This document shows positions 7,590-13,234 of a DNA stretch of 14,887 nucleotides, one piece after another. The stretch is taken from positions 1 to 14,887 of the forward strand of contig JAAYND010000058.1 of NCBI GenBank assembly GCA_012521035.1, in the 5' to 3' direction. The notes beneath the pieces are model-generated. The model was not told the origin of the DNA and searched no databases. It saw only the letters and a list, made by a program, of their open reading frames with translations. Made by a program: the position numbers and the translations under genes. This stretch comes from Methanomicrobiales archaeon (lineage in GTDB: Archaea > Halobacteriota > Methanomicrobia > Methanomicrobiales > Methanoculleaceae). Within the stretch, counting starts at the first letter, position 1. Each line of letters starts with the position of its first letter.

Positions 7590-8017
7590 GATACGCGAGG
7601 GTAACCGGCAGTCAGGAGATGAGCCGTATCGAAGCAGAAGAGGTCGCCAGAACCTATGCAGGCCCGGGAGAGGTTGCGATCTTCGGGGTGAATACAGAAA
7701 CTCCGCCCGGGATCATCCAGGCGCTCCGGCACTACCGACTCATATACGAGTCATCCCCTGATCCGGGGGCGAGCGTGAAGGTCTTTGAGCATGTGAAAGG
7801 CGCCGAGATCCCGGGCGAGGGGGTCATCGAGGTCCCGGTAACCACCAATACCGGCAGAGAGTTTGTCTACCGGCAGGCAAGTGAGAATGGGAGGTTCATC
7901 GTCCCCTACTCAACGCACGGCAACCCCTACGACGTGAAGGCAACCGAGAACTACCGGATCGCGGGTGATACAGGAGAGTTCACGGTGACCGAGGATGCCG
8001 TGATGGGAGGAGTGTAG
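7590..8017 (+). pseudogene. aglB: C-terminal fragment of AglB/STT3-type oligosaccharyltransferase
   Basis: The translation of this segment resembles the extreme C-terminus of archaeal AglB proteins of methanogens. It has the ALRHYRLIYESSP motif followed by VKVFEHVKGAEIPG, a beta-rich GVIEVPVTTNTGREFVYRQ stretch, FIVPYSTHGNPYDV, and a short tail. AglB is a membrane enzyme of 800 or more residues that transfers glycans to asparagine in secreted proteins. Here the transmembrane part, the catalytic metal-binding residues and the WWDYG signature are all absent, and only about 130-140 residues remain. An ATG at 7620 could start a 132-residue protein, but its GGAG lies directly against it, so efficient translation is doubtful. 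Most likely a relic of a duplicated or deleted aglB copy. A small soluble protein made of this domain alone is possible but less likely. The 5' boundary is approximate. Confidence 0.65.
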
Positions 8018-8284
8018 CCCCGGGTGCAAAGAAGAGCTTTTCCGCAGCAACGCCCACCACGAACGCGAAGAAGAGAGACGACACGGAATGGAGGCCGGCA
8101 AGGCCTCCTTGCAGCCCTGGCGGCCCTTCAGCAGGAGGATACCAGATGCACCGCTCTCCGGCATGTGAAAACAGAAGAGAGTAAGAGATCCCCCGCTCAG
8201 ACATCCGACCGGGGTTGAATGGCTCGACTCTCCAGGATCCCCATTATGTGGACCGGCAAGACCTCTCCGGGAAAATGTGCGACA
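8018..8284. other. Convergent intergenic region with a hairpin
   Basis: This lies between the AglB fragment (plus) and the end of the unknown-protein gene (minus). No gene is visible. At 8090-8108 a perfect seven-base inverted repeat (GGAGGCC/GGCCTCC) encloses five bases. It could serve as a termination or transcript-end structure for either side, though no T-run follows it. Confidence 0.4.
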
Positions 8285-9268
8285 CTACGCCGCGCGGAAC
8301 CCTGATCCCTTCTTGCGCACGAGACCGATCTTCTTGAGGTCGTTTAGCAGCGCTTTCACGAATTCAAGGGGGAATTTCATCATGATCTCAAGACCACTCT
8401 CAGCACTGCCGATAGAGCTGCTCCCAAGTACCTCCACAACCTCTGCCGGCGTCATCGTTCCGTGCTCCTCAATGATATCTATGATCTTCATAGCGGCGAC
8501 CTGCTTTAAGTAGGCGCTCTCACGGAATGGCATGTACTCATCCTCATCGATCTCCAGGTCATCGATCAGCTCGTCGATACGATCCATCTCCGCGAAAAAC
8601 ACGGCCTCGGGAGTAAACTCCAGACGGTACTCCGGCACCGAAGCGACGAGCACCTCCATTACGACATCGTGTTCCGTCATGGCTTCGCGACCGATATCCC
8701 CTATTGTATCGCCTGGAAGAGCGAGGACGATCTCATCGAGATCGGCGTGCTGCTTCACGGTCACCCCTCCCTCCTCCAGATCGATTATACCGTTCTCACT
8801 CAGGGCGACGAATGACATGAACCTGTACACCATGGGATCAAGGAACTCCTGCTGTAACATATCCTCATCCAGTTCCTCCTCTTCCTCATCCGGAGAGAGA
8901 GCGTCAAACGGCGACATCCATTCCTTGAACTTATCAATGGAAATAAATGTTCCAGGCGGGTATTTTTCCATGAATTCAGCTATACTCTCGACGACGCTCT
9001 TGACAACACTGAGGGCACTATCGTACATCTCCCTGAGCTCAACATCCTCTTCATCCTCGATCCCGGTCTTCTCAGCGAGTGCTTCGTTCTGCGAGATCTC
9101 TTCCTCCAGAAGCGCCCTGATGTTCCTGACCATTCCTTTAATCGAAGTGGTACTCCTCAGGGTAGCGGTCTGGGTGATACGTGTCGGCATGCCCGCCTCC
9201 TTGAAAGCGCGCGCGACCTCCGAGGTATCGATCGAGTTGTGGATAACAAGCGTCTCTTCAAGCACCAT
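8285..9268 (-). CDS. Unknown acidic protein with winged-helix-like C-terminus
   Basis: I do not recognise this 327-residue protein. The start ATG at 9268 has a GGAG seven bases upstream, 33 bases after the thioredoxin reductase stop, so the two are probably co-transcribed. No signal peptide, transmembrane helix or cysteine is visible. It is strongly acidic, with a Glu/Asp run near residues 127-135 (DEEEEELDED), and mostly helical. The C-terminal 75 residues (AAMKIIDIIEEHGTMTPAEV through LLNDLKKIGLVRKKGSG) have the spacing of a winged helix-turn-helix, ending in basic residues. This may bind DNA or a partner protein. By context it may be a regulator or adaptor of the rubrerythrin/reductase operon, but this is inference from position only. 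Confidence 0.85.
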   Translation of the reverse strand: MVLEETLVIHNSIDTSEVARAFKEAGMPTRITQTATLRSTTSIKGMVRNIRALLEEEISQNEALAEKTGIEDEEDVELREMYDSALSVVKSVVESIAEFMEKYPPGTFISIDKFKEWMSPFDALSPDEEEEELDEDMLQQEFLDPMVYRFMSFVALSENGIIDLEEGGVTVKQHADLDEIVLALPGDTIGDIGREAMTEHDVVMEVLVASVPEYRLEFTPEAVFFAEMDRIDELIDDLEIDEDEYMPFRESAYLKQVAAMKIIDIIEEHGTMTPAEVVEVLGSSSIGSAESGLEIMMKFPLEFVKALLNDLKKIGLVRKKGSGFRAA

Positions 9269-9301
9269 ACATTATCTCCACATCAAGTTAGGTACACCTG
9301 T

Positions 9302-10483
9302 TCATAAGGCCGCCGGTACAGGGACACAGGGGAGCTCTTCCATCAGGAGGTACTCATGCGCCGCGAGAGCGGCCTTCGCCCCCTCACCGGCGGCGATGAT
9401 GATCTGCTTACCCCTGATGCAGGTCGCATCTCCGGCCGCGAAGACCCCGGGAACGCTCGTATGGTTGTTCTCATCGACGATGATCTCACCCTGCTCGTTC
9501 AGCACCACCAGATCCCCGAGGAACCCCGTATTCGGCACGAGCCCGATCTCGAGGAAGAGCCCCTCGATGTCGAGGACCGTCTCCCTCCCGGTATCGCGAT
9601 CCCGAACCGTGATTCCGGTCAGGGCCGCCTCACCGTGAAGGGCCGAGACCTCACTGTGGGGGAATATCCGCACGCCGGCCTCTTCCACCCGGGCGACGTA
9701 GACTTCGTCGCATTTGAGGGGGTTCCGGACGACCAGGGCCACTGAACGTGCGATCTTCGCCATCTCGATAGCGGTCTGAATAGCCGTGTTCCCCCCACCG
9801 ACGACGGCGACCGGCCGATCGCGGAAGAGCGGACCGTCACAGGTCGAACAGACCGAGACGCCTCTACCCATCAGACGATCCTCGTCGGGAAGCCCGAGGG
9901 TTCGGGGGTGCTTCCCGGGGGCAAGAATAATCGAGCGGCAGCGGTAGGTGTTCCCGGAAGCTGCCCGGACAAGGAAGATATCGCCCTCTTTCTGGACACT
10001 CCGGACACTATCAAGCTCAAGGGTGACGTCAAGCCCCCTGACCTGTTCCTCAAACTTCCTGATCAGATCCTCCCCCGTGATCATCCGAAAACCCATGTAG
10101 TTCTCGATCGACCAGCTCCAGGTCGCCTGGCCACCGATCTTCTCCGATATGATGACGGTCTTCATGAGCTTCCTCGCAGCGTAGACCGCGGCAGTCAGGC
10201 CGGCCGGGCCGGCACCCACGATGACGGTGTCGTAGATCCCAGCGGTGATCGGTCTGCCGAAGACCTCTCGGAGCCTTCTCGCATCGAACCCGACGATCAC
10301 CTCGCCATCAGCGATCGTGACCGGCACGCCCCGCTGTCCCGAGATCTCTACCATCTCACGGGCCGCCTCGCGGTCTCTCCCGAGATCGATGATCTCATAC
10401 CCGACCCCGTGCTTCCCAAGGAAGGCGATGACCATCCTGCAGTACGGGCAGTTCTCCACCGTATAGACCTTCACACCTGCCAT
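9302..10483 (-). CDS. trxB: Thioredoxin reductase with fused N-terminal glutaredoxin-like domain
   Basis: A 393-residue cytoplasmic flavoprotein disulfide reductase. Residues 1-80 form a glutaredoxin-like domain with a CPYC redox site (Cys12, Cys15) and the cis-proline loop RGVPVTI (51-57). Residues 83-393 form a TrxR domain: FAD-binding GAGPAG (90-95), redox CSTCDG (Cys212, Cys215), dinucleotide-binding GGGNTA (229-234) and the second FAD motif GVFAAGD (346-352). The HRRxxxR motif that normally grips NADPH phosphate is missing; VVRNPLKCDE stands there, so the donor may be NADH, F420H2 or another carrier. The fused domain would let it pass electrons directly to targets. ATG 10483 starts exactly at the glutaredoxin domain; it has no ribosome binding site and may be leaderless or read through from rubrerythrin 89 bases upstream. 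An earlier in-frame ATG at 10621 would overlap rubrerythrin and is rejected. Confidence 0.92.
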   Translation of the reverse strand: MAGVKVYTVENCPYCRMVIAFLGKHGVGYEIIDLGRDREAAREMVEISGQRGVPVTIADGEVIVGFDARRLREVFGRPITAGIYDTVIVGAGPAGLTAAVYAARKLMKTVIISEKIGGQATWSWSIENYMGFRMITGEDLIRKFEEQVRGLDVTLELDSVRSVQKEGDIFLVRAASGNTYRCRSIILAPGKHPRTLGLPDEDRLMGRGVSVCSTCDGPLFRDRPVAVVGGGNTAIQTAIEMAKIARSVALVVRNPLKCDEVYVARVEEAGVRIFPHSEVSALHGEAALTGITVRDRDTGRETVLDIEGLFLEIGLVPNTGFLGDLVVLNEQGEIIVDENNHTSVPGVFAAGDATCIRGKQIIIAAGEGAKAALAAHEYLLMEELPCVPVPAAL

Positions 10484-10572
10484 AGAAGGGAGATAGATCG
10501 AGGGGTTATTCAATCTATGGGAGGCCCCAATGGCTGGATACAGAGATGCCGGACCCGGAAAAAGAGAGAGGG

Positions 10573-11073
10573 TTACTGAACTTCGCGGAACACACGCGCC
10601 GGAACCCCACAGATCGGGCATCTCTCCGGAGCGGCTCCGAGTTCGATATCCCCGCAGACCGGGCAGAGGTAGATCTTCTCTGCATCGAGGTCTTTGCCCG
10701 CCTGGAGAGCCTCAAGTGCTCTGGTGTAGAGGTTGGCGTGCACCTCTTCCGCCTTCATGGCATGGGTGAAGACGTTGGCAGCCTCCATCTTCCGCTCCTC
10801 CCTTGCCTCGGCGATGAACTTCGGGTACATCGTCGTGAACTCGTAGGTCTCTGTCTCGATCGCGCCCTTCAGGTTCTCCTCGGTGCTCCCGACACCGCTC
10901 TGGACGAAGAGGATGCGTTTTGCATGGACAGCTTCTGCCTCGCTCGCCGCCCGGAAGAGTTTCCCGATCACCGGGTAGCCCTCGGCGTCTGCTTTCTCGG
11001 CAAATACCGAGTATTTCCTGTTTGCCTGGGCCTCCCCGGCAAACGCTTCCTGAGCATTCTTGTCTGTCGCCAT
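10573..11073 (-). CDS. rbr: Rubrerythrin
   Basis: This 166-residue non-haem diiron protein reduces hydrogen peroxide to water in the cytoplasm of anaerobes. The N-terminal four-helix ferritin-like domain carries the expected ligands: Glu14 (AGEAQAN), Glu47/His50 (EAVH), glutamates in the ETETYE segment (73-78) and Glu109/His112 (EEVH). The C-terminal rubredoxin-like domain has two iron-binding pairs, CPVCG (Cys137, Cys140) and CPICG (Cys152, Cys155). Length is slightly short of the 190-residue classic type and fits the compact methanogen form. A strong TATA box lies about 27 bases upstream of the ATG, so the mRNA is probably leaderless. It precedes the glutaredoxin-fused reductase, a plausible electron source. 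Confidence 0.97.
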   Translation of the reverse strand: MATDKNAQEAFAGEAQANRKYSVFAEKADAEGYPVIGKLFRAASEAEAVHAKRILFVQSGVGSTEENLKGAIETETYEFTTMYPKFIAEAREERKMEAANVFTHAMKAEEVHANLYTRALEALQAGKDLDAEKIYLCPVCGDIELGAAPERCPICGVPARVFREVQ

Positions 11074-11095
11074 AACGTAATTGTTTCGAGAACCC

Positions 11096-11104
11096 TTTAT
11101 AAAA
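11096..11104 (-). promoter_or_regulatory. TATA box of rubrerythrin, predicting a leaderless mRNA
   Basis: On the minus strand TTTTATAAA is preceded by the purine-rich GAAAGG, a plausible BRE. Its centre is about 27 bases from the A of the rubrerythrin ATG (11073), the normal TATA-to-start distance, and no ribosome binding site lies between them. The transcript therefore probably begins at or within a few bases of the start codon. Confidence 0.75.
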
Positions 11105-11384
11105 GCCTTTCACAGGTCCAGCGAGGGCGGGCCGGCGCGCGAGCGATCCAACTTTCTCCGGCGGTGATCCGCCCGGACTCTGGCCGAAGAGAGAGGAGCC
11201 CGTGAGGCGTGACCCCGGGTATGGGAGCCAGCGGATCCGCTCCGGTGAAGAGGGATTCTCCATCGTAGCCCCCGGAGCACCCACACCCATCTGTGCAGGG
11301 CGCAACGGGCCTTTGCCATCGCACTCGCAAAAAAACGGTCTCTGGCATCGCCGTTATCTACCTCCCACAAAACCTCCGGTGCCA

Positions 11385-11670
11385 AGACATCCCTGCGGCC
11401 ACGGCAAGGTGAGACGCCCGGAACCCTCATTGAGGGACTCCAGCGATCCATCTCATCCGCCGCCCCCCCGCTCACCACGGTCACCGTCGCGGTCATGGCC
11501 GGGACGCTCATCGCGAAGATCGGCGCCGGGAGCCTCATCGATGCGATGAACCACCCCTGCGACCCGATGCCCATCAGGGCGGTGGTGATCCGGCGGGATC
11601 TTCGCCGGGATCCACGTCATTGTGAATCCGGCACTCTCCGCCTCCCGGGCGCACGCGATCGTTGAGGGGG
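11385..11670 (+). pseudogene. Frameshifted remnant of a small hydrophobic protein (unidentified)
   Basis: One plus-strand frame reads through a hydrophobic helix-like segment (TTVTVAVMAGTLIAKIGAGS, then LIDAMNHP) with almost every codon ending in G or C, as in genuine genes here. Near 11590-11597 the coding signal moves by one base into another frame. It continues there as GIFAGIHVIVNPALSASRAH before stopping to look like protein. The two halves would join if one base were removed. I do not recognise the family. Upstream of about 11385 the signal fades and no ribosome binding site is visible. Likely a membrane-protein relic; a sequencing error or a programmed frameshift is less likely. The limits are approximate. 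Confidence 0.35.
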
Positions 11671-11673
11671 GAG

Positions 11674-11704
11674 CTCAAAGAGGCAGCCCCGGAGCCTCTT
11701 TGAG
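11674..11704. repeat. Perfect 11-bp inverted repeat (hairpin)
   Basis: CTCAAAGAGGC (11674-11684) and GCCTCTTTGAG (11694-11704) are perfect complements separated by nine bases. It lies 54 bases beyond the stop of the flavoprotein gene in its direction of transcription, so it could mark that transcript's 3' end or protect it. No T-run follows on either strand, so it is not a bacterial-type terminator. Confidence 0.75.
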
Positions 11705-11757
11705 GTCGAGTCCGATGACCCGGCATAGCGGAGAGACTGTATCTGTTGCCCGGCGTT

Positions 11758-12351
11758 TCACTGCCCGAGGAGCCGGCCGAGTTCGTGGCCCTTCCGGTAC
11801 GCTGCCTCCATCACCTCGGGCCGCGTCCGTATATCCCTGACCGTATCCATATCATTCTGGAGGACCTCGTCCCAGTAGGGACAGTCGATGATCTCCCCAA
11901 ACGCCCGGGCGGTCACTTTCGCACCATCAAAGACGGTCGGGAGGTTCATGCCTGCGATCGATATGAAGAGCATCCGCCGCCTCTTCCGCTGCTCCGGTGA
12001 GATGAACGACTCTTTGCGATAGTACTTGGCCATGTAGAAGACCTGGAACCGGTCCATGAACGACTTCAGCTTCCCGGGGATTCCCATCGTCATCACCGGG
12101 GTGGCGATGATCAGGCTATCCATCTCCCGGAATTTGTCGTAGACCTCGATCATCTCATCCCGGATCTGGCAGGTCTCGTTCTCCACGCAGTAAAATATCT
12201 CCATACAGGGCGCAAAATCCATATGTGCGACCACGATCTTCTCAACCTCACACCCCGCATCCTCAGCACCCCTGATAGCCTCATCAAGGAGGCGCGCGGT
12301 GTTCCCCCCGGTAAGCGGGCTTCCGAGGAGCGCTATAACCTTCTTTGCCAT
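11758..12351 (-). CDS. NADPH-dependent FMN reductase / iron-sulfur flavoprotein-like protein
   Basis: A 197-residue cytoplasmic flavodoxin-fold protein (PF03358 family). The FMN phosphate loop is at residues 10-18 (GSPLTGGNT) and the flavin-contacting loop is ATPVMTMGIPGKLKSFMDR (about 78-96). In Methanosarcina-type iron-sulfur flavoprotein, a compact CxxCxxCx5C motif follows the first strand-helix unit. Here that place reads PCMEIFYCVENETC: Cys49, Cys55 and Cys61 are in register, but the second ligand position is Ile52. A standard four-cysteine 4Fe-4S cluster is therefore unlikely unless another ligand substitutes. In the family such proteins reduce oxygen, peroxide or quinones with electrons from ferredoxin or NAD(P)H. 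The frame extends upstream to 12648, but ATG 12351 begins the conserved strand and lies about 28 bases from a TATA box, so it is probably leaderless. It is transcribed divergently from the peroxiredoxin operon. Confidence 0.9.
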   Translation of the reverse strand: MAKKVIALLGSPLTGGNTARLLDEAIRGAEDAGCEVEKIVVAHMDFAPCMEIFYCVENETCQIRDEMIEVYDKFREMDSLIIATPVMTMGIPGKLKSFMDRFQVFYMAKYYRKESFISPEQRKRRRMLFISIAGMNLPTVFDGAKVTARAFGEIIDCPYWDEVLQNDMDTVRDIRTRPEVMEAAYRKGHELGRLLGQ

Positions 12352-12357
12352 GGTTTC

Positions 12358-12375
12358 AGGGTTGCATGCAACCCT
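12358..12375. promoter_or_regulatory. 18-bp perfect palindrome, likely operator
   Basis: AGGGTTGCATGCAACCCT is an exact dyad of nine plus nine bases. It sits between the flavoprotein TATA box and its start codon, where a bound repressor would block RNA polymerase. It also lies about 60-80 bases upstream of the divergent operon's own TATA-like element. By chance a perfect 18-mer dyad is very unlikely in a promoter of this size. Confidence 0.7.
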
Positions 12376-12384
12376 ATTAATAGG
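12373..12384 (-). promoter_or_regulatory. TATA box within a 12-bp palindrome
   Basis: CCTATTAATAGG is a perfect palindrome containing the TATA-like TATTAATA. Its centre is about 27 bases from the flavoprotein ATG, fitting a leaderless minus-strand transcript. It shares three bases with the adjoining 18-bp palindrome. Confidence 0.6.
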
Positions 12385-12436
12385 ATGCGGCGTCCGGAAA
12401 CCAGAATTCTCGCGCCAATCCCGCCAGAGGATACTA

Positions 12437-12445
12437 CTAAATATC
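12437..12445 (+). promoter_or_regulatory. TATA-like box of the zinc-ribbon/peroxiredoxin operon
   Basis: The sequence CTAAATATC lies about 37-40 bases before the GTG start of the first gene. It predicts transcription start near 12463-12467, just ahead of the GGTGA ribosome binding site at 12467-12471. The match to the consensus is moderate. Confidence 0.45.
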
Positions 12446-12477
12446 TTGAAACGATATGATCGCTCTGGTGAGTGCCT

Positions 12478-12714
12478 GTGGCCGAACCAGGAACCAGAAA
12501 GACTGCGAAAGCAGGAGAGAAACCAGGTCCCGGACGATTCATCTGCATCGACTGCGGAAGGGAGATCCGGATCGACAGCACTGACGAAGATCTCGTCAAA
12601 TGCCCAACCTGCGCCTGCGAGATGTACAACTGTCTTCCGATGACCCACATCAGGCCGGACATCAAAACGCCGGAGGATGCCATGCGCCCCCCGGAGAGAA
12701 AACCAAAGGACTAG
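12478..12714 (+). CDS. Small zinc-ribbon protein
   Basis: A 78-residue cytoplasmic protein that I cannot assign to a named family. A basic, proline/glycine-rich N-terminus (residues 1-18) is followed by a zinc-ribbon pattern: FICIDCG (Cys23, Cys26), then 15 residues, then KCPTC (Cys42, Cys45). Two more cysteines at 47 and 52 follow. The C-terminus is charged and probably disordered. GTG 12478 is preferred because GGTGA lies six bases upstream; the in-frame GTG at 12472 overlaps that site almost directly and would add two residues. It is the first gene of a tight four-gene operon with desulforedoxin-like, carboxymuconolactone-decarboxylase-like and peroxiredoxin genes. A metal or redox-sensing role is suggested by context only. 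Confidence 0.8.
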   Translation: MAEPGTRKTAKAGEKPGPGRFICIDCGREIRIDSTDEDLVKCPTCACEMYNCLPMTHIRPDIKTPEDAMRPPERKPKD

Positions 12715-12735
12715 CAGTACGGAGCGAGTGGAAAG

Positions 12736-12861
12736 ATGGTGAACGTATCAGCCGAAGGGGAGATCTACCTCTGTGAGATCTGCGGAAATCTGGTCAAAGT
12801 ACTGGAGGTCGGCGGCGGCGAACTGATCTGTTGTGGCGAACCGATGATACTTGAGGAGTGA
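12736..12861 (+). CDS. Stand-alone desulforedoxin-like protein
   Basis: A very small gene encoding 41 residues. The product has the desulforedoxin fold signature: YLCEICGN (Cys13, Cys16), about 15 residues, then ICCGEPM (adjacent Cys32, Cys33). This CxxC...CC pattern binds one iron through four cysteines, as in desulforedoxin of Desulfovibrio and the N-terminal domain of desulfoferrodoxin. The superoxide-reductase domain that follows in desulfoferrodoxin is absent. The start ATG is preceded by GGAG eleven bases upstream; it lies 21 bases after the zinc-ribbon stop and seven before the next gene. Probably a one-electron carrier for peroxide or superoxide reduction, possibly serving the neighbouring peroxiredoxin or the rubrerythrin. 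Confidence 0.88.
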   Translation: MVNVSAEGEIYLCEICGNLVKVLEVGGGELICCGEPMILEE

Positions 12862-12868
12862 CATACCG

Positions 12869-13210
12869 ATGGCAAAAGAGCAGAAGCGCCTTGAAGAGAA
12901 GATCGGGAAGGTTCCTGAGATCTTCAAGGGACTCGAGAAGACTGACCCCGACCTCTACAGCAAAGTGATGGGGCTTGACCAGATGATCTGGGACGATGGG
13001 GCCCTATCAAGACAGACAAAGAAGATCATCGCTATAGCGATCGCCGCCGCGCTCAGAGACGATCACGCCGTCAGGGCGCAGATGGCGGGCGCCGGGAACC
13101 TCGGCGTGAAGAAAGAAGAGATCGAGGAAGGACTCCGGGTCGCGTTCCTGCTTGCAGGGATGCCGGCCTACGTCCACGGGAAGACCGTCCTTGAAGAAGA
13201 ACTTGGGTAA
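12869..13210 (+). CDS. Carboxymuconolactone decarboxylase-family (AhpD-like fold) protein lacking cysteines
   Basis: A 113-residue all-helical cytoplasmic protein of the CMD family (PF02627). The family core is recognisable as SRQTKKIIAIAIAAALRDDH (residues 48-67), followed by AGNLGVKKEEIEEGLRVAFLLAG. AhpD-type members carry a CxxC disulfide pair and histidine in the segment after the AIA helix; here it reads ALRDDHAVRAQ and the whole protein has no cysteine. It therefore cannot act as a disulfide-based peroxidase partner like AhpD. ATG 12869 is chosen because GGAG lies about ten bases upstream and seven bases separate it from the previous stop; an upstream in-frame start near 12851 would overlap the desulforedoxin-like gene. 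The function is unknown. Such proteins form oligomers and might bind a ligand or protect a partner. Confidence 0.85.
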   Translation: MAKEQKRLEEKIGKVPEIFKGLEKTDPDLYSKVMGLDQMIWDDGALSRQTKKIIAIAIAAALRDDHAVRAQMAGAGNLGVKKEEIEEGLRVAFLLAGMPAYVHGKTVLEEELG

Positions 13211-13234
13211 CTTACCCCCCAGGAGATGATAAAA

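Larger units (their letters stand above)
11105..11757. other. 653-base region without an intact gene
   Basis: Between the rubrerythrin promoter and the end of the flavoprotein gene no intact gene is visible. The left part (11110-11300) is GC-rich with no coding signal I can defend. The middle holds a frameshifted coding remnant (about 11385-11670, listed separately). The right part holds a strong hairpin at 11674-11704. Overall it looks like decaying DNA between two functional transcription units. Confidence 0.5.

Noticed and set aside
8532..9638. Plus-strand frame of 368 codons, extremely serine-rich
   Set aside because: It mirrors the acidic unknown protein on the other strand (GAA/GAG and GAT codons read as TTC, CTC and TCx). 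It crosses two genes and has no ribosome binding site.
10484..10621. N-terminal extension of the reductase to ATG 10621
   Set aside because: It would overlap the 3' end of rubrerythrin by about 49 bases and add residues not seen in glutaredoxin domains, which begin exactly at ATG 10483.
11110..11574. Minus-strand frame of 154 codons between rubrerythrin and the flavoprotein
   Set aside because: The plus-strand reading of the same stretch shows better codon bias and a hydrophobic helix; the minus-strand product becomes Arg/Ser-rich and has no ribosome binding site.
12352..12648. N-terminal extension of the flavoprotein frame up to 12648
   Set aside because: It crosses the divergent promoter, palindromes and the zinc-ribbon gene; the conserved fold begins at ATG 12351.
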